Shown here one piece after another: positions 20,866 to 30,030 of a stretch of DNA of 64,000 nucleotides; the first letter of the stretch is position 1, and each line of letters starts with the position of its first letter. A program made the position numbers and the translations under genes. Below the pieces are notes generated by a model, which was given only the letters and a program-made list of their open reading frames with translations, was not told the DNA's origin and searched no databases. Origin of the DNA: Pseudopedobacter saltans DSM 12145 (GTDB lineage Bacteria > Bacteroidota > Bacteroidia > Sphingobacteriales > Sphingobacteriaceae); contig NC_015177.1 in the NCBI RefSeq assembly GCF_000190735.1, positions 620,001 to 684,000 on the forward strand, given 5' to 3'.

Positions 20866-20978
20866 ACAGCTTTCGGGGTTTGAAGCTAGAATAGACATTT
20901 TGTCTTATGCAGTCCTATATAAATATAATAATAGATAGGTTTGCGCTTGCCTCAGTAGCTGTGTATGTACGCAGCGAA

Positions 20979-23015
20979 ATGATTAGATCTTTAAAAAGAG
21001 TACTTTCTGTTCAATTTATTTTAGTCACGATATGGGCATTGCCTAGCTATGCGCTATCAGAAAAAAAGATAGGAGGAGAGGGAATTGCGGATACTACCAA
21101 GGTGTATTTTTTAGAAGAAGTACAAGTAAAAGCTTTAAAGCAATCCAGGATACTGGTTTCACCAGTACCGATGCAGATACTTTCGGCTTCCGATTTACAA
21201 AGAATTAATACCTTTTCCATTGCAGATGCCGTAAGATATCTTTCAGGTGTACAATTAAAAGACTATGGGGGTGTCGGTGGATTAAGAACTATCAACGTCC
21301 GAAGTCTGGGCGCAAACCACACGGCAGTATTTTACGACGGATTACAGTTAACAAATGCACAAAACGGACAGGTTGACCTGGGCAAATTCTCTACCGATAA
21401 TATAGAAGAAATATCTTTATACAATGGTCAAAACCCTCAATTACTGCAACCAGCTGCAGCCTATGCAACGGCGAATGTATTGTATCTAAAAAGTAAAGAG
21501 CCTGTTTTCGAAAATGATAACAAATACAATGCTTCTATAGCTTTAAAGACGGGTTCCTTTGGTTTGTTAAATCCAGCCACTTCATTAGATTATCGATGGA
21601 ATAATAATATTAGCTCACGATTAAGTGCAGAATACTTGTATGCCGACGGAAAGTATAAATTTACGCGAAGCAACGGCAATAGCGATACTACGGCAATAAG
21701 ACAAAATGGAGATATCGAGGCATTAAGGATAGAGTATGGTACTTACGGAAAAATCAATGCCGGATCGTGGCGGGCTCAGATATTCCATTATCAGTCAGAA
21801 AGAGGGTTGCCAAGAGCAACAGTAGCTAACAAATTTGATGCGACACAAAGGCTTTGGGATAATAATACATTTGTGCAGACTGGCCTTGAAAAAAGCTTAA
21901 ATAAGCATTATTCATTTGCAATAAATACAAAATACGCTTACGATTATCAGCGTTATCTGGATCCGGAGATTGTTACATCAACCGGATTATTAGATAATAA
22001 ATATCATCAGAAAGAATTTTACCTCTCCCTTTCCAATAGCTATAAATTAACAGCCTTTTGGAATATAGCATTAGCTACAGATTATAGATACAATAAGCTT
22101 GATGCAAACTTGTATCACTTTGCCTACCCCGTTAGAAATGTGTTTTTAGCAGCATTATCTAATAATATCTACTTCCAAAGGTTTAATGGGCAGATAAGTT
22201 TATTAAGTACTACAGTAGATGAGAATGTGAAGTATTACGAATCACTAAAGAATCAGCAGAGGTATACACCCACTTTTATGTTTAGCTGGCAGCCCGTAAA
22301 ACATGCAGATAGTTTTCGTTTAAGAGGATTCTATAAGTCAATATTCAGGATGCCAACCTTTAACGACCTCTATTATACTTTCGTAGGAAATACTTTCCTA
22401 AAGCCAGAATTTGCAAAACAATACGATCTGGGGATTACCTATGGCAAGTCAGATGAGCAGAGTTTCATAAATAGGATAGAACTGCAGGTAGACGCATATT
22501 ACAATAAAGTTAAAGACAAAATTGTAGCGGTGCCAAGCCTAAACCTGTTTAGGTGGACCATGTTAAATCTCAACAGAGTAGATATAAGAGGAGTGGATCT
22601 AAACGTAAAACTTTCCAAAGATCTAAACACTAAATCGTATCTGGATATGGGACTGGTTTATACCTATCAGCAAGCATTAAATGTAACAAACGGAGTAAGC
22701 GATGGACAAATTCCCTATGCCCCTAAACATAGCGGTTCATTTATAGCATCTTGGATTTATGATAAGTCCTCATTAAATTATAGTTATATCTATACAGGTG
22801 AAAGATATAGTCAGACAGCTAATATCCCGGTAAACTATATCCAATCCTGGTATATCCATAATATTTCCATACAACACAAGTTCAAAATAGAGAAGCATGC
22901 AACGCTAACCATACGAGGGGAAGTAAACAATTTATTCAATCAATATTACGATGTAATCGAGAATTTTCCTATGCCGGGGCGTTCGTATCGGTTAGCCGTT
23001 TATTATAAATTATAA
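20979..23015 (+). CDS. btuB: TonB-dependent cobalamin receptor, BtuB-like
   Basis: With the ATG at 20979 the protein has ~678 residues and a clean signal peptide (MIRSLKRVLSVQFILVTIWA); the upstream ATG at 20907 would add 24 residues that fit poorly. The plug starts at SPVPMQILSASDLQRINTFS, with the conserved GVGGLRTINVRSLGANHTAVF block; a 22-stranded barrel follows and the C-terminus ends in an aromatic-rich strand (RLAVYYKL). There is no N-terminal carboxypeptidase-regulatory domain, as in BtuB and unlike SusC. Control by the cobalamin riboswitch supports B12 or cobinamide import across the outer membrane. The next gene starts 3 bases after the stop. Confidence 0.92.
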   Translation: MIRSLKRVLSVQFILVTIWALPSYALSEKKIGGEGIADTTKVYFLEEVQVKALKQSRILVSPVPMQILSASDLQRINTFSIADAVRYLSGVQLKDYGGVGGLRTINVRSLGANHTAVFYDGLQLTNAQNGQVDLGKFSTDNIEEISLYNGQNPQLLQPAAAYATANVLYLKSKEPVFENDNKYNASIALKTGSFGLLNPATSLDYRWNNNISSRLSAEYLYADGKYKFTRSNGNSDTTAIRQNGDIEALRIEYGTYGKINAGSWRAQIFHYQSERGLPRATVANKFDATQRLWDNNTFVQTGLEKSLNKHYSFAINTKYAYDYQRYLDPEIVTSTGLLDNKYHQKEFYLSLSNSYKLTAFWNIALATDYRYNKLDANLYHFAYPVRNVFLAALSNNIYFQRFNGQISLLSTTVDENVKYYESLKNQQRYTPTFMFSWQPVKHADSFRLRGFYKSIFRMPTFNDLYYTFVGNTFLKPEFAKQYDLGITYGKSDEQSFINRIELQVDAYYNKVKDKIVAVPSLNLFRWTMLNLNRVDIRGVDLNVKLSKDLNTKSYLDMGLVYTYQQALNVTNGVSDGQIPYAPKHSGSFIASWIYDKSSLNYSYIYTGERYSQTANIPVNYIQSWYIHNISIQHKFKIEKHATLTIRGEVNNLFNQYYDVIENFPMPGRSYRLAVYYKL

Positions 23016-23018
23016 TAC

Positions 23019-24155
23019 ATGAAAAAAAATCAAATAATCTTGGCGTTGACTTCACTGTTAGTTCTGGGTTTACAATCCTGTCGAAAAGAAAAAATGCCCC
23101 TGAAAGAAGAAGTGGAACAGATCTTTAAAGGCGATGCGAATGCATCTCCTAAAGGCATGTATATTCTGAACGAAGGGAATATGAACTCTAATAAAGCCTC
23201 TTTGGACTTTGTAGATTTTACAACCGGAATTTATAAAAGAAACTTTTATGGGACGGTAAATCCGGAAATATCCTTAGGACTGGGTGATGTTGGAAATGAT
23301 ATTACCATATATGGTTCTAAAATGTATGTGGTTGTCAATATATCAAACAAAGTAGAAGTATTAGATGCCAAAACCGGTAAAAAGATAAAGCATATAGATC
23401 TTCTAAATGGCAGATATGTTATTTCCCACAAAGGAAAAGTTTATGTAAGCGCTTATTTGGGGAAAGTTGGAGATCCTCAGTCTCCCAAAGGTATTGTGGC
23501 CGAAATAGATACAACGTCATTGAGCATCACAAGAAAAGTAGAAGTAGGCCGGCAGCCAGAGGAAATGGCAATTATCGAAGATAGATTATATGTTGCCAAC
23601 TCGGGAGGATACAGCCCTTCGGATTATGAAAATACTGTTTCTGTCGTCGATCTTAATACGTTTGCAGAAACTAAAAGAATAGAAGTTGCAATTAACCTTC
23701 AAAGGCTAAAAGCGGATGCTTACGGAGATTTATATGTCTCTTCCAGGGGGGATTATTACAGCATTCAGGCAAAGTTGTTTGTTATAGACACCAGGACAGA
23801 CCAGATTAAAAAAACTTTTGATATTGGCGTAAGTGATATGGTTATCCATGGAGATAAAGCTTATGTCTGCGGAACAGAATGGAGTTATATCAAAGGTGAA
23901 AATATAATCACCTACAATACTATAAATGTAAAAGATGAAACCTTATTAAATAAATCTTTTATAACAGATGGTACAGATTCTAAGATCATAATGCCATATG
24001 GTATAACAATTAATCCGCAAACAGGAGACATTTTTATTGCCGATGCTAAAGACTATTTAAATCCGGGTAAAATTTATTGTTTTAACGCAAATGGTCAATT
24101 TAAATGGTCTGCAGTTACAGGAGATATTCCAAGATATTTTGCCTTTCTATACTAA
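23019..24155 (+). CDS. Surface lipoprotein with YncE/DUF5074-like beta-propeller, BtuG-like
   Basis: 378 residues. A lipoprotein signal ends at LQSC. About seven repeated blades follow, with motifs such as GNMNSNKASLDFVD, NKVEVLDAKTGKKI, TVSVVDLNTFAE and PYGITINPQTGDIFIADA. In Bacteroides, BtuG is a seven-bladed propeller lipoprotein that binds B12 on the cell surface and pairs with BtuB. This gene has the same fold type, lipoprotein signal, riboswitch operon and position directly after btuB. Orthology is inferred and was not tested by alignment. Confidence 0.75.
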   Translation: MKKNQIILALTSLLVLGLQSCRKEKMPLKEEVEQIFKGDANASPKGMYILNEGNMNSNKASLDFVDFTTGIYKRNFYGTVNPEISLGLGDVGNDITIYGSKMYVVVNISNKVEVLDAKTGKKIKHIDLLNGRYVISHKGKVYVSAYLGKVGDPQSPKGIVAEIDTTSLSITRKVEVGRQPEEMAIIEDRLYVANSGGYSPSDYENTVSVVDLNTFAETKRIEVAINLQRLKADAYGDLYVSSRGDYYSIQAKLFVIDTRTDQIKKTFDIGVSDMVIHGDKAYVCGTEWSYIKGENIITYNTINVKDETLLNKSFITDGTDSKIIMPYGITINPQTGDIFIADAKDYLNPGKIYCFNANGQFKWSAVTGDIPRYFAFLY

Positions 24156-24179
24156 TTAAATATTAAATATAAGATTCAG

Positions 24180-25292
24180 ATGAAAATCAAAAGCAATTCA
24201 AAAAAATCAAGCAGATTATTAGTAACTCTAACACTTATATTGGGGTTCTTAATAACTTCTTGTAGCAAAAATGACGATCTCAAGCCTTCAGAAGAAAATA
24301 ACTGGTCGCTGACATTAAGTTTAGGCGATGCAGTATCTTTAAAATCTTCGGTACCTTCAAATATCAGCTATACAAAAGGAGAGTGGAAAATAAATGGAGA
24401 ACTGGTGTCTAACGAGGAAATTATCCAATTTAGAGAATATAAAGCGGGAACTTATGATATTGAGTTTACTGCGTATAACGATAAGAAGGTTTTTAGTAAA
24501 AAAGGAACGATAGAAGTAGAAAAATATGCAGTAGCCGCAACAACTGCAAATAGCATGTTTGCCACTCAGTTATTTGAATACACACCAGCTCCCGGACAGT
24601 TTATAAATAAAAGTCCTGGCGATTTGGCCAGTGCAAAATCGGTTTTAGGTGCTAAGAGCGGATTGGTAACATTAGGTGCTTTTGGAGGCGGTATTGTCTT
24701 AGGGTTTGAAAATCCGGTACTCAATAAAGCAGGGGACGATATTATTATTTATAGTAATGCTTTTGTGAACTTAGCCGAACCCGGCGTAGTATGGGTGATG
24801 GAAGATACAAATGGAAATGGAAAACCTGATGATATCTGGTATGAAATAAAAGGTAGCGAATTTGGCAAAGAAGGGTATAAACGCAATTACGCAGTTACTT
24901 ATACCAAACCAGATCTGGAAACTGCAGAAATTCCCTGGAAAGACAATTTAGGAAATACCGGAACGGTAAAAACTAACAGCTTTCATAAGCAGTCATACTT
25001 TCCGCTTTGGTTAAACTCAAATGAATACACCGTAAGAGGAACTTTGTTGCCAAGCTCAAATATAAATTTCGGAGCACAGGTGATGAGCTTGCCTTTCGAA
25101 AAAGGTTATGCAGATAATTCTTCCGCAGGAAATGATAGGATTGATATAGCTGATGCTATGGACGAAAGTGGCAAAACGATTAAATTGAATAGTATTAAAT
25201 TTATTAAAGTACAAACAGGTATTCTGGCAGATATGAAAGCCCTTGGCGAGCTATCTACAGAGATAAAAGGTGTCGAGGGATTGAACTTTTAA
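24180..25292 (+). CDS. Third lipoprotein of the B12 operon (PKD-like plus conserved surface domain)
   Basis: 370 residues with a lipoprotein signal ending at ITSC. Residues ~35-115 look like an Ig/PKD-type domain. The larger C-terminal part (APGQFINKSPGDLASA, LGAFGGGIVLGFENPV, GDDIIIYSNAF, VVWVMEDTNGNGKPDDIWYE) resembles surface lipoproteins repeatedly seen beside Bacteroidota cobalamin receptors. It may bind cobalamin (a BtuH-like role) or assist the receptor; this rests on the riboswitch operon context. It is the last gene before a strong terminator. Confidence 0.65.
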   Translation: MKIKSNSKKSSRLLVTLTLILGFLITSCSKNDDLKPSEENNWSLTLSLGDAVSLKSSVPSNISYTKGEWKINGELVSNEEIIQFREYKAGTYDIEFTAYNDKKVFSKKGTIEVEKYAVAATTANSMFATQLFEYTPAPGQFINKSPGDLASAKSVLGAKSGLVTLGAFGGGIVLGFENPVLNKAGDDIIIYSNAFVNLAEPGVVWVMEDTNGNGKPDDIWYEIKGSEFGKEGYKRNYAVTYTKPDLETAEIPWKDNLGNTGTVKTNSFHKQSYFPLWLNSNEYTVRGTLLPSSNINFGAQVMSLPFEKGYADNSSAGNDRIDIADAMDESGKTIKLNSIKFIKVQTGILADMKALGELSTEIKGVEGLNF

Positions 25293-25318
25293 AAGAAATG
25301 GTTTAAAGAATACTATTA

Positions 25319-25357
25319 TTCCTTCATTCTCCCGGATCATTCGGGAGAATGAAGGAA
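25319..25357. terminator. Terminator shared by the B12 and glycogen operons
   Basis: A perfect 16-bp stem, TTCCTTCATTCTCCCG with its complement, and a 7-base loop between convergent operons; T-rich on the plus side. Confidence 0.88.
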
Positions 25358-25360
25358 TTT

Positions 25361-26638
25361 TTATCTGCCAATTACAGTTCCGTTAGGAATTACAGCATTT
25401 TTCTTAATCACCACAATTCCATCGCAAACGGTATATTCGTTATAATCCCCTGATTTTAAATGATTGCCACCAATAATGCGTACATCGTCTCCAATGCGGC
25501 TGTTTTTGTCAATAATTGCGTTCTCAATGTAGCATCTTTCTCCCACACCAACGGTTGGTTCCCGTCTTGTCTTAGCATTCTGCAATTCTTCCAGATCTTC
25601 ATAATAATCACTACCCATCATGTAAGTAGCGCGTATTACCGAACCTACACCAATGCGTGATCTTACACCAATAACCGAACGGTCTATTTTATCGGCAGAA
25701 ATAATACAACCGTCCGAAATAATAGCATTGTTTAGTGTTGTACCCGATATTTTTGAAGGTGGCAACATTCTGGGGCGAGTAAATATGGTGTTTCTGCCAA
25801 ACAGGTTAAATTCAGGAAGATCATTAGTCAAACCGATATTAGCTTCAAAGAAAGAGGCGATTGTACCAATATCTGTCCAATAACCATCATATTGATAACT
25901 CAGTACCCGTATTTTATCTATAGAATCCGGAATGATTTCTTTACCAAAGTCCATCCCTTTATGTTCATTCAAAAGCTTATTCAATACACCTTTACTAAAA
26001 ACATAGATACCCATAGACGCCAGATATTCTCTTCCCTGGCTTTTTAGCTCATCGCTAACTTCTGATTTCCAGTCGGGCAGTAAGTTGTCCGTTGGTTTTT
26101 CAATAAAAGAGGTAATAACATTGGTTTCGTCTGATTTTAGTATACCAAAGCCATTGGCATCTTTAGCAGAAACTGGGATAGTAGCAATAGTAAGGTCACC
26201 CTGGTTCTGGATATGAAAATCAACCAAAGCTGCAAAATCCATCTGATAAAGCTGATCTCCGGAAAGAACCAGTACATACTCATAGTCTACGCTTACTGTT
26301 TTCTTAATCGAGCGCCTAACGGCGTCGGCAGTTCCTTCAAACCACTTATCGCCTTCGTTAGTTTGCTCGGCAGCAAGAATATCTACAAAGCCCTTACTAA
26401 ATATACTGAAATTGTAGGTGTTCTTGATATGCGAATTCAACGATGAAGAGTTGAATTGCGTCAGGACAAAGATTCGGTTAAAGCCGGAGTTCAGGCAGTT
26501 CGAAATAGGAATATCGACCAAACGATATTTTCCGGCGATAGGTACAGCAGGTTTAGAACGCTGATCTGTTAAAGGATAAAGACGTGTGCCTCTTCCTCCT
26601 CCTAATACAATAGAGACAACTTTAGGTAGCATATCCAT
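25361..26638 (-). CDS. glgC: Glucose-1-phosphate adenylyltransferase
   Basis: 425 residues. The nucleotidyltransferase signature VSIVLGGGRGTRLYPLT is near the N-terminus with SKPAVPIAGKYRLVDIPISN; the substrate block is MGIYVFSKGVL and the C-terminal half is a left-handed beta-helix (hexapeptide repeats such as AIIDKNSRIGDDVRIIGG). It makes ADP-glucose from glucose-1-phosphate and ATP, the committed step of glycogen synthesis. It is the last gene of the glycogen operon; its start lies 2 bases after the glgA stop. Confidence 0.96.
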   Translation of the reverse strand: MDMLPKVVSIVLGGGRGTRLYPLTDQRSKPAVPIAGKYRLVDIPISNCLNSGFNRIFVLTQFNSSSLNSHIKNTYNFSIFSKGFVDILAAEQTNEGDKWFEGTADAVRRSIKKTVSVDYEYVLVLSGDQLYQMDFAALVDFHIQNQGDLTIATIPVSAKDANGFGILKSDETNVITSFIEKPTDNLLPDWKSEVSDELKSQGREYLASMGIYVFSKGVLNKLLNEHKGMDFGKEIIPDSIDKIRVLSYQYDGYWTDIGTIASFFEANIGLTNDLPEFNLFGRNTIFTRPRMLPPSKISGTTLNNAIISDGCIISADKIDRSVIGVRSRIGVGSVIRATYMMGSDYYEDLEELQNAKTRREPTVGVGERCYIENAIIDKNSRIGDDVRIIGGNHLKSGDYNEYTVCDGIVVIKKNAVIPNGTVIGR

Positions 26639-26640
26639 AT

Positions 26641-28062
26641 TTATTTAAGTAATTGGCTATATAAGTTTAAATACTTTTGTGCCGATTTTTCCCAGGAAAA
26701 ATCTAATAGCATCATTCTTTGCTGGTTTTTCTTTTGTAAATCCTCCTGTTCAAAATAGTCTAAAGCCCTTTTTACAGCATAACAAATATCCTGTACATCA
26801 GCTTTCTGAAAAACAACGCCATAACCGTTAGGATCATTGATATCCAGTACAGTGTCTTTTAAGCCGCCAACATTGTTTACAATAGGTAAAGTCCCATATT
26901 TCATGGCGTATAATTGGTTTAACCCACAAGGTTCTACACGCGAAGGCATCAATATAAAATCGGCACTTGCATATATTCTATGCGCCAGATTTTCATCGTA
27001 ACCAAAGTAAACCGCTAATTCTCCGGAAAAAGGTTCGGCTAATTTCTGAATGTGCGATTGGATTTGCTGATCTCCAGAACCCAAAATAAATATACTTAAT
27101 TTATCTTCATTTTCTTTAAAAATATGATGCAATATTTCGGGAAGTAAATCTGCTCCTTTTTCGGTAGCAAAACGCCCAATAAAAGTTAATAAAGGTAATC
27201 TCGGATTTAATTTATATTCCTTGCACAATTGCTTTTTATTAGCAACTTTGCCTGTTTTAACGTTTTTAACTGAATAGTTTTTTGTTAAGGAGGTATCAGT
27301 TTCCGGATTCCAGATTTCCGTATCTATGCCGTTTACAATACCATAAGATTTTTGCCTTTCGTTTGAGAACAGAGATTCAAGTCCATTTGCAGCTTTATAA
27401 AGCTCTTCCAGATAACCTTCAGAAACAGTAGTATAAGCATCGCAACATTTTATGGCTGTGGCTAAAGGATTAATCATCCCGTCCCAGTCTAAAAGTCCCC
27501 ATTTCCAGGTGTCGAAAGAGGGTAAAAGGATACCTTTGTTCCAGTTCATCCATCCCTGATATTGCCCGTTATGCACAGTAACAACCGTTTTGGAAGCAGA
27601 AAGGAATGAGAAATCTTTGGAATGTTTTACCAGAAAAGGTATCAGCCCAACATGATGATCGTGGCAATGGATAATATCAGGTATCGTATCGGTGTCTTTT
27701 AACCATTGCAAAAAAGCATGCTGAAAAGCGATAAACTGTTCGCCTTCGTCGGGATAACAATATACCTCCGACCGGTCTAGTTTGCCTGGGATTTTAATCA
27801 GGTATAACTCAAAGCCAAGACTATTTTCCTTTTCTTTATATATCTGAAAATCCAGAAGTTCAGATCCCTGATAAAAACTTCCCTGATGGGCAATTTCGAA
27901 TTGATGTTGCTGCAAAAAAGGCCTGTCGTACCAGGGCATTACAACAGATGCATCAATACCTAACTTTTGTTGATATTTTGGAAGCGCACCTACCACGTCG
28001 GCAAGGCCGCCTACTTTTGCTATCGGGTAGCACTCTACACTTAAATGGATAACTTTAGTCAT
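26641..28062 (-). CDS. glgA: Glycogen synthase, GT5
   Basis: 473 residues. The N-terminal KVGGLADVVGALPK is the ADP-glucose binding KxGG motif; HCHDHHVGLIPF and HNGQYQGW follow. The second Rossmann domain has FIGRFATEKGADLLPEIL, FILMPSRVEPCGLNQLYAMKYGTLP (with the catalytic Glu/Cys-Gly loop) and the usual C-terminal helix. It elongates alpha-1,4-glucan from ADP-glucose supplied by GlgC. Five bases separate it from glgB. Confidence 0.96.
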   Translation of the reverse strand: MTKVIHLSVECYPIAKVGGLADVVGALPKYQQKLGIDASVVMPWYDRPFLQQHQFEIAHQGSFYQGSELLDFQIYKEKENSLGFELYLIKIPGKLDRSEVYCYPDEGEQFIAFQHAFLQWLKDTDTIPDIIHCHDHHVGLIPFLVKHSKDFSFLSASKTVVTVHNGQYQGWMNWNKGILLPSFDTWKWGLLDWDGMINPLATAIKCCDAYTTVSEGYLEELYKAANGLESLFSNERQKSYGIVNGIDTEIWNPETDTSLTKNYSVKNVKTGKVANKKQLCKEYKLNPRLPLLTFIGRFATEKGADLLPEILHHIFKENEDKLSIFILGSGDQQIQSHIQKLAEPFSGELAVYFGYDENLAHRIYASADFILMPSRVEPCGLNQLYAMKYGTLPIVNNVGGLKDTVLDINDPNGYGVVFQKADVQDICYAVKRALDYFEQEDLQKKNQQRMMLLDFSWEKSAQKYLNLYSQLLK

Positions 28063-28067
28063 TTTAT

Positions 28068-30029
28068 TTAATTAGTAAGAGGAGTTCTTTCTGCGATTTC
28101 TATTGGTCTGGCACTGGTCTTCTTTCTTTTAAGAATTAATCCCGAGAGCGGAGGTAATGTAATTGCAATGGATTGGTTTTGTTGCATCCAATAAATGTTT
28201 TCAGTGTGTAATGTATCGGAAATCTGCACACCACTGCCAAAGAACTGCATATCGTCGGAATTAAGAAGAACTTCCCATTCGCCCGAATGAGGGACACCTA
28301 TTCTAAAATTACTTCTGGTAACAGGAGTAAGATTTAAGACAACCAGTGTGTCTTCGCTTGCCTCAAAGGCTTTTCGCCAATAGACGAAAACAGAGTTAAT
28401 ATTGTCGTTATTTTCTATCCATTGAAAACCGTTACTATGAAAAGCTTTCTGATATAAACTTGGTGTAGAACGGTAAACAGCATTAAGTGCAGAAATAAAC
28501 CTGCTCATTCCTGCATGCGGAGGATATTCCTTCAGGTGCCAATCTAAGGATTTGTTAACATTCCATTCGGAAGTTTGCCCGAATTCGTCGCCCATAAACA
28601 AGAGTTTAGTCCCAGAAAAAGTAAACATATACAGATAAAGTGCTCTTAAATTGGCGAACTTCTGCCATTCATCACCAGGCATCTTGTAAATTAAAGATTG
28701 CTTGCCGTGAACCACTTCGTCATGAGATAACGGCAGCATAAAATTTTCATGATAGGCATATACCGTAGCGAAAGTCATCACATGATGATGATATTTCCTG
28801 TTTATCGGGTCTTCCTTGAAATAATTCAACGTGTCATGCATCCAGCCCATCATCCATTTCATCCCGAAACCTAATCCATTTGAAAAAGTCGGTCGGCTAA
28901 CGCCGGGCCACGAGGTAGATTCTTCTGCAATAGTTTGTGAATATGGAAAATGGCTGTAAACCGCCTCGTTCAGTTCTTTTAAGAAATGTACAGCTTCCAG
29001 ATTTTCGTTACTACCAAATTCATTCGGGATCCACTCATCATGGTTTCTGGAATAATCCAGATAGAGCATAGAAGCAACCGCATCTACACGAAGGCCATCT
29101 ACACGGAACCTGTCTAACCAGAAAAAAGCATTGCTGATAAGAAAAGAGCGTACCTCATTACGTCCGTAATTGAAAATATAAGACTGCCAATCCGGATGAA
29201 ATCCCTTTCTTGGATCTTCGTGTTCATATAAATAAGAACCATCAAATTTATGCAGGCCATGTGCGTCACCCGGGAAATGTGAAGGAACCCAATCCAGAAT
29301 AACCCCAATATCATTCTGATGAAGGCGCTCTATCAGATACATTAGATCCTGAGGAGAGCCATAACGTGAACTTGCAGCAAAATAACCAGTAATTTGGTAT
29401 CCCCAGGAAGGATAATAAGGGTGTTCCATTACTGGAAGAAACTCTACATGGGTAAATCCCGTTTCTTTAATGTATGGAACAAGCCGGTCTGCAATTTCTC
29501 TGTAGTTCAATAAACGTTCGGGTTCATCGGGATTACGCATCCACGACCCTAAATGCATTTCGTAAACCGACCAGGGTTGATCTAGCCTGTTATGTGTTTT
29601 GCGTTTCTCCAGCCAGGTAGCATCCTGCCATTCGTACCAGGTAGAGGCAACTTTTGATGCTGTTTGTGGTGGAATCTCCCATTGAAAGGCCAATGGATCG
29701 CCTTTTTCCAACACCTCGCCATTTTCAGCAATAATGCAGTATTTATAAGTTTCTCCATTTTGTAAATGGGGGATAAAGCCCTCCCAGATACCACTTCCAT
29801 CCCAGCGTACATAAAGGGGGTGGCTAAATTTGTCCCAGTAATTAAAATTACCAGTTACCAAAACCTGCCTGGCACCCGGTGCCCACACCGAAAAATAAAC
29901 ACCTTTTTGTCCGTCGAGCGTGATTTCGTGAGAGCCGAATTTTTCATATAGTTTGTAATGTTTACCGGATTGAAACAAGGAAATGTCGAAATCTGTAAAT
30001 AAACTATGAGGGAGAACGTTTTTCGCCAT
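28068..30029 (-). CDS. glgB: 1,4-alpha-glucan branching enzyme, GH13
   Basis: 653 residues. An N-terminal CBM48-type domain (YFSVWAPGARQVLVTGNFNY) is followed by a GH13 barrel: YEMHLGSWMRNP, DWVPSHFPGDAHGL, nucleophile Asp316 in GLRVDAVASMLY, acid Glu in IAEESTSWPGV, and LPLSHDEVVHG. It introduces alpha-1,6 branches. It lies between GH31 and glgA with near-zero spacing, so one operon. The intact CBM48 supports branching enzyme rather than a debranching hydrolase. Confidence 0.95.
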   Translation of the reverse strand: MAKNVLPHSLFTDFDISLFQSGKHYKLYEKFGSHEITLDGQKGVYFSVWAPGARQVLVTGNFNYWDKFSHPLYVRWDGSGIWEGFIPHLQNGETYKYCIIAENGEVLEKGDPLAFQWEIPPQTASKVASTWYEWQDATWLEKRKTHNRLDQPWSVYEMHLGSWMRNPDEPERLLNYREIADRLVPYIKETGFTHVEFLPVMEHPYYPSWGYQITGYFAASSRYGSPQDLMYLIERLHQNDIGVILDWVPSHFPGDAHGLHKFDGSYLYEHEDPRKGFHPDWQSYIFNYGRNEVRSFLISNAFFWLDRFRVDGLRVDAVASMLYLDYSRNHDEWIPNEFGSNENLEAVHFLKELNEAVYSHFPYSQTIAEESTSWPGVSRPTFSNGLGFGMKWMMGWMHDTLNYFKEDPINRKYHHHVMTFATVYAYHENFMLPLSHDEVVHGKQSLIYKMPGDEWQKFANLRALYLYMFTFSGTKLLFMGDEFGQTSEWNVNKSLDWHLKEYPPHAGMSRFISALNAVYRSTPSLYQKAFHSNGFQWIENNDNINSVFVYWRKAFEASEDTLVVLNLTPVTRSNFRIGVPHSGEWEVLLNSDDMQFFGSGVQISDTLHTENIYWMQQNQSIAITLPPLSGLILKRKKTSARPIEIAERTPLTN

Positions 30030-30030
30030 A

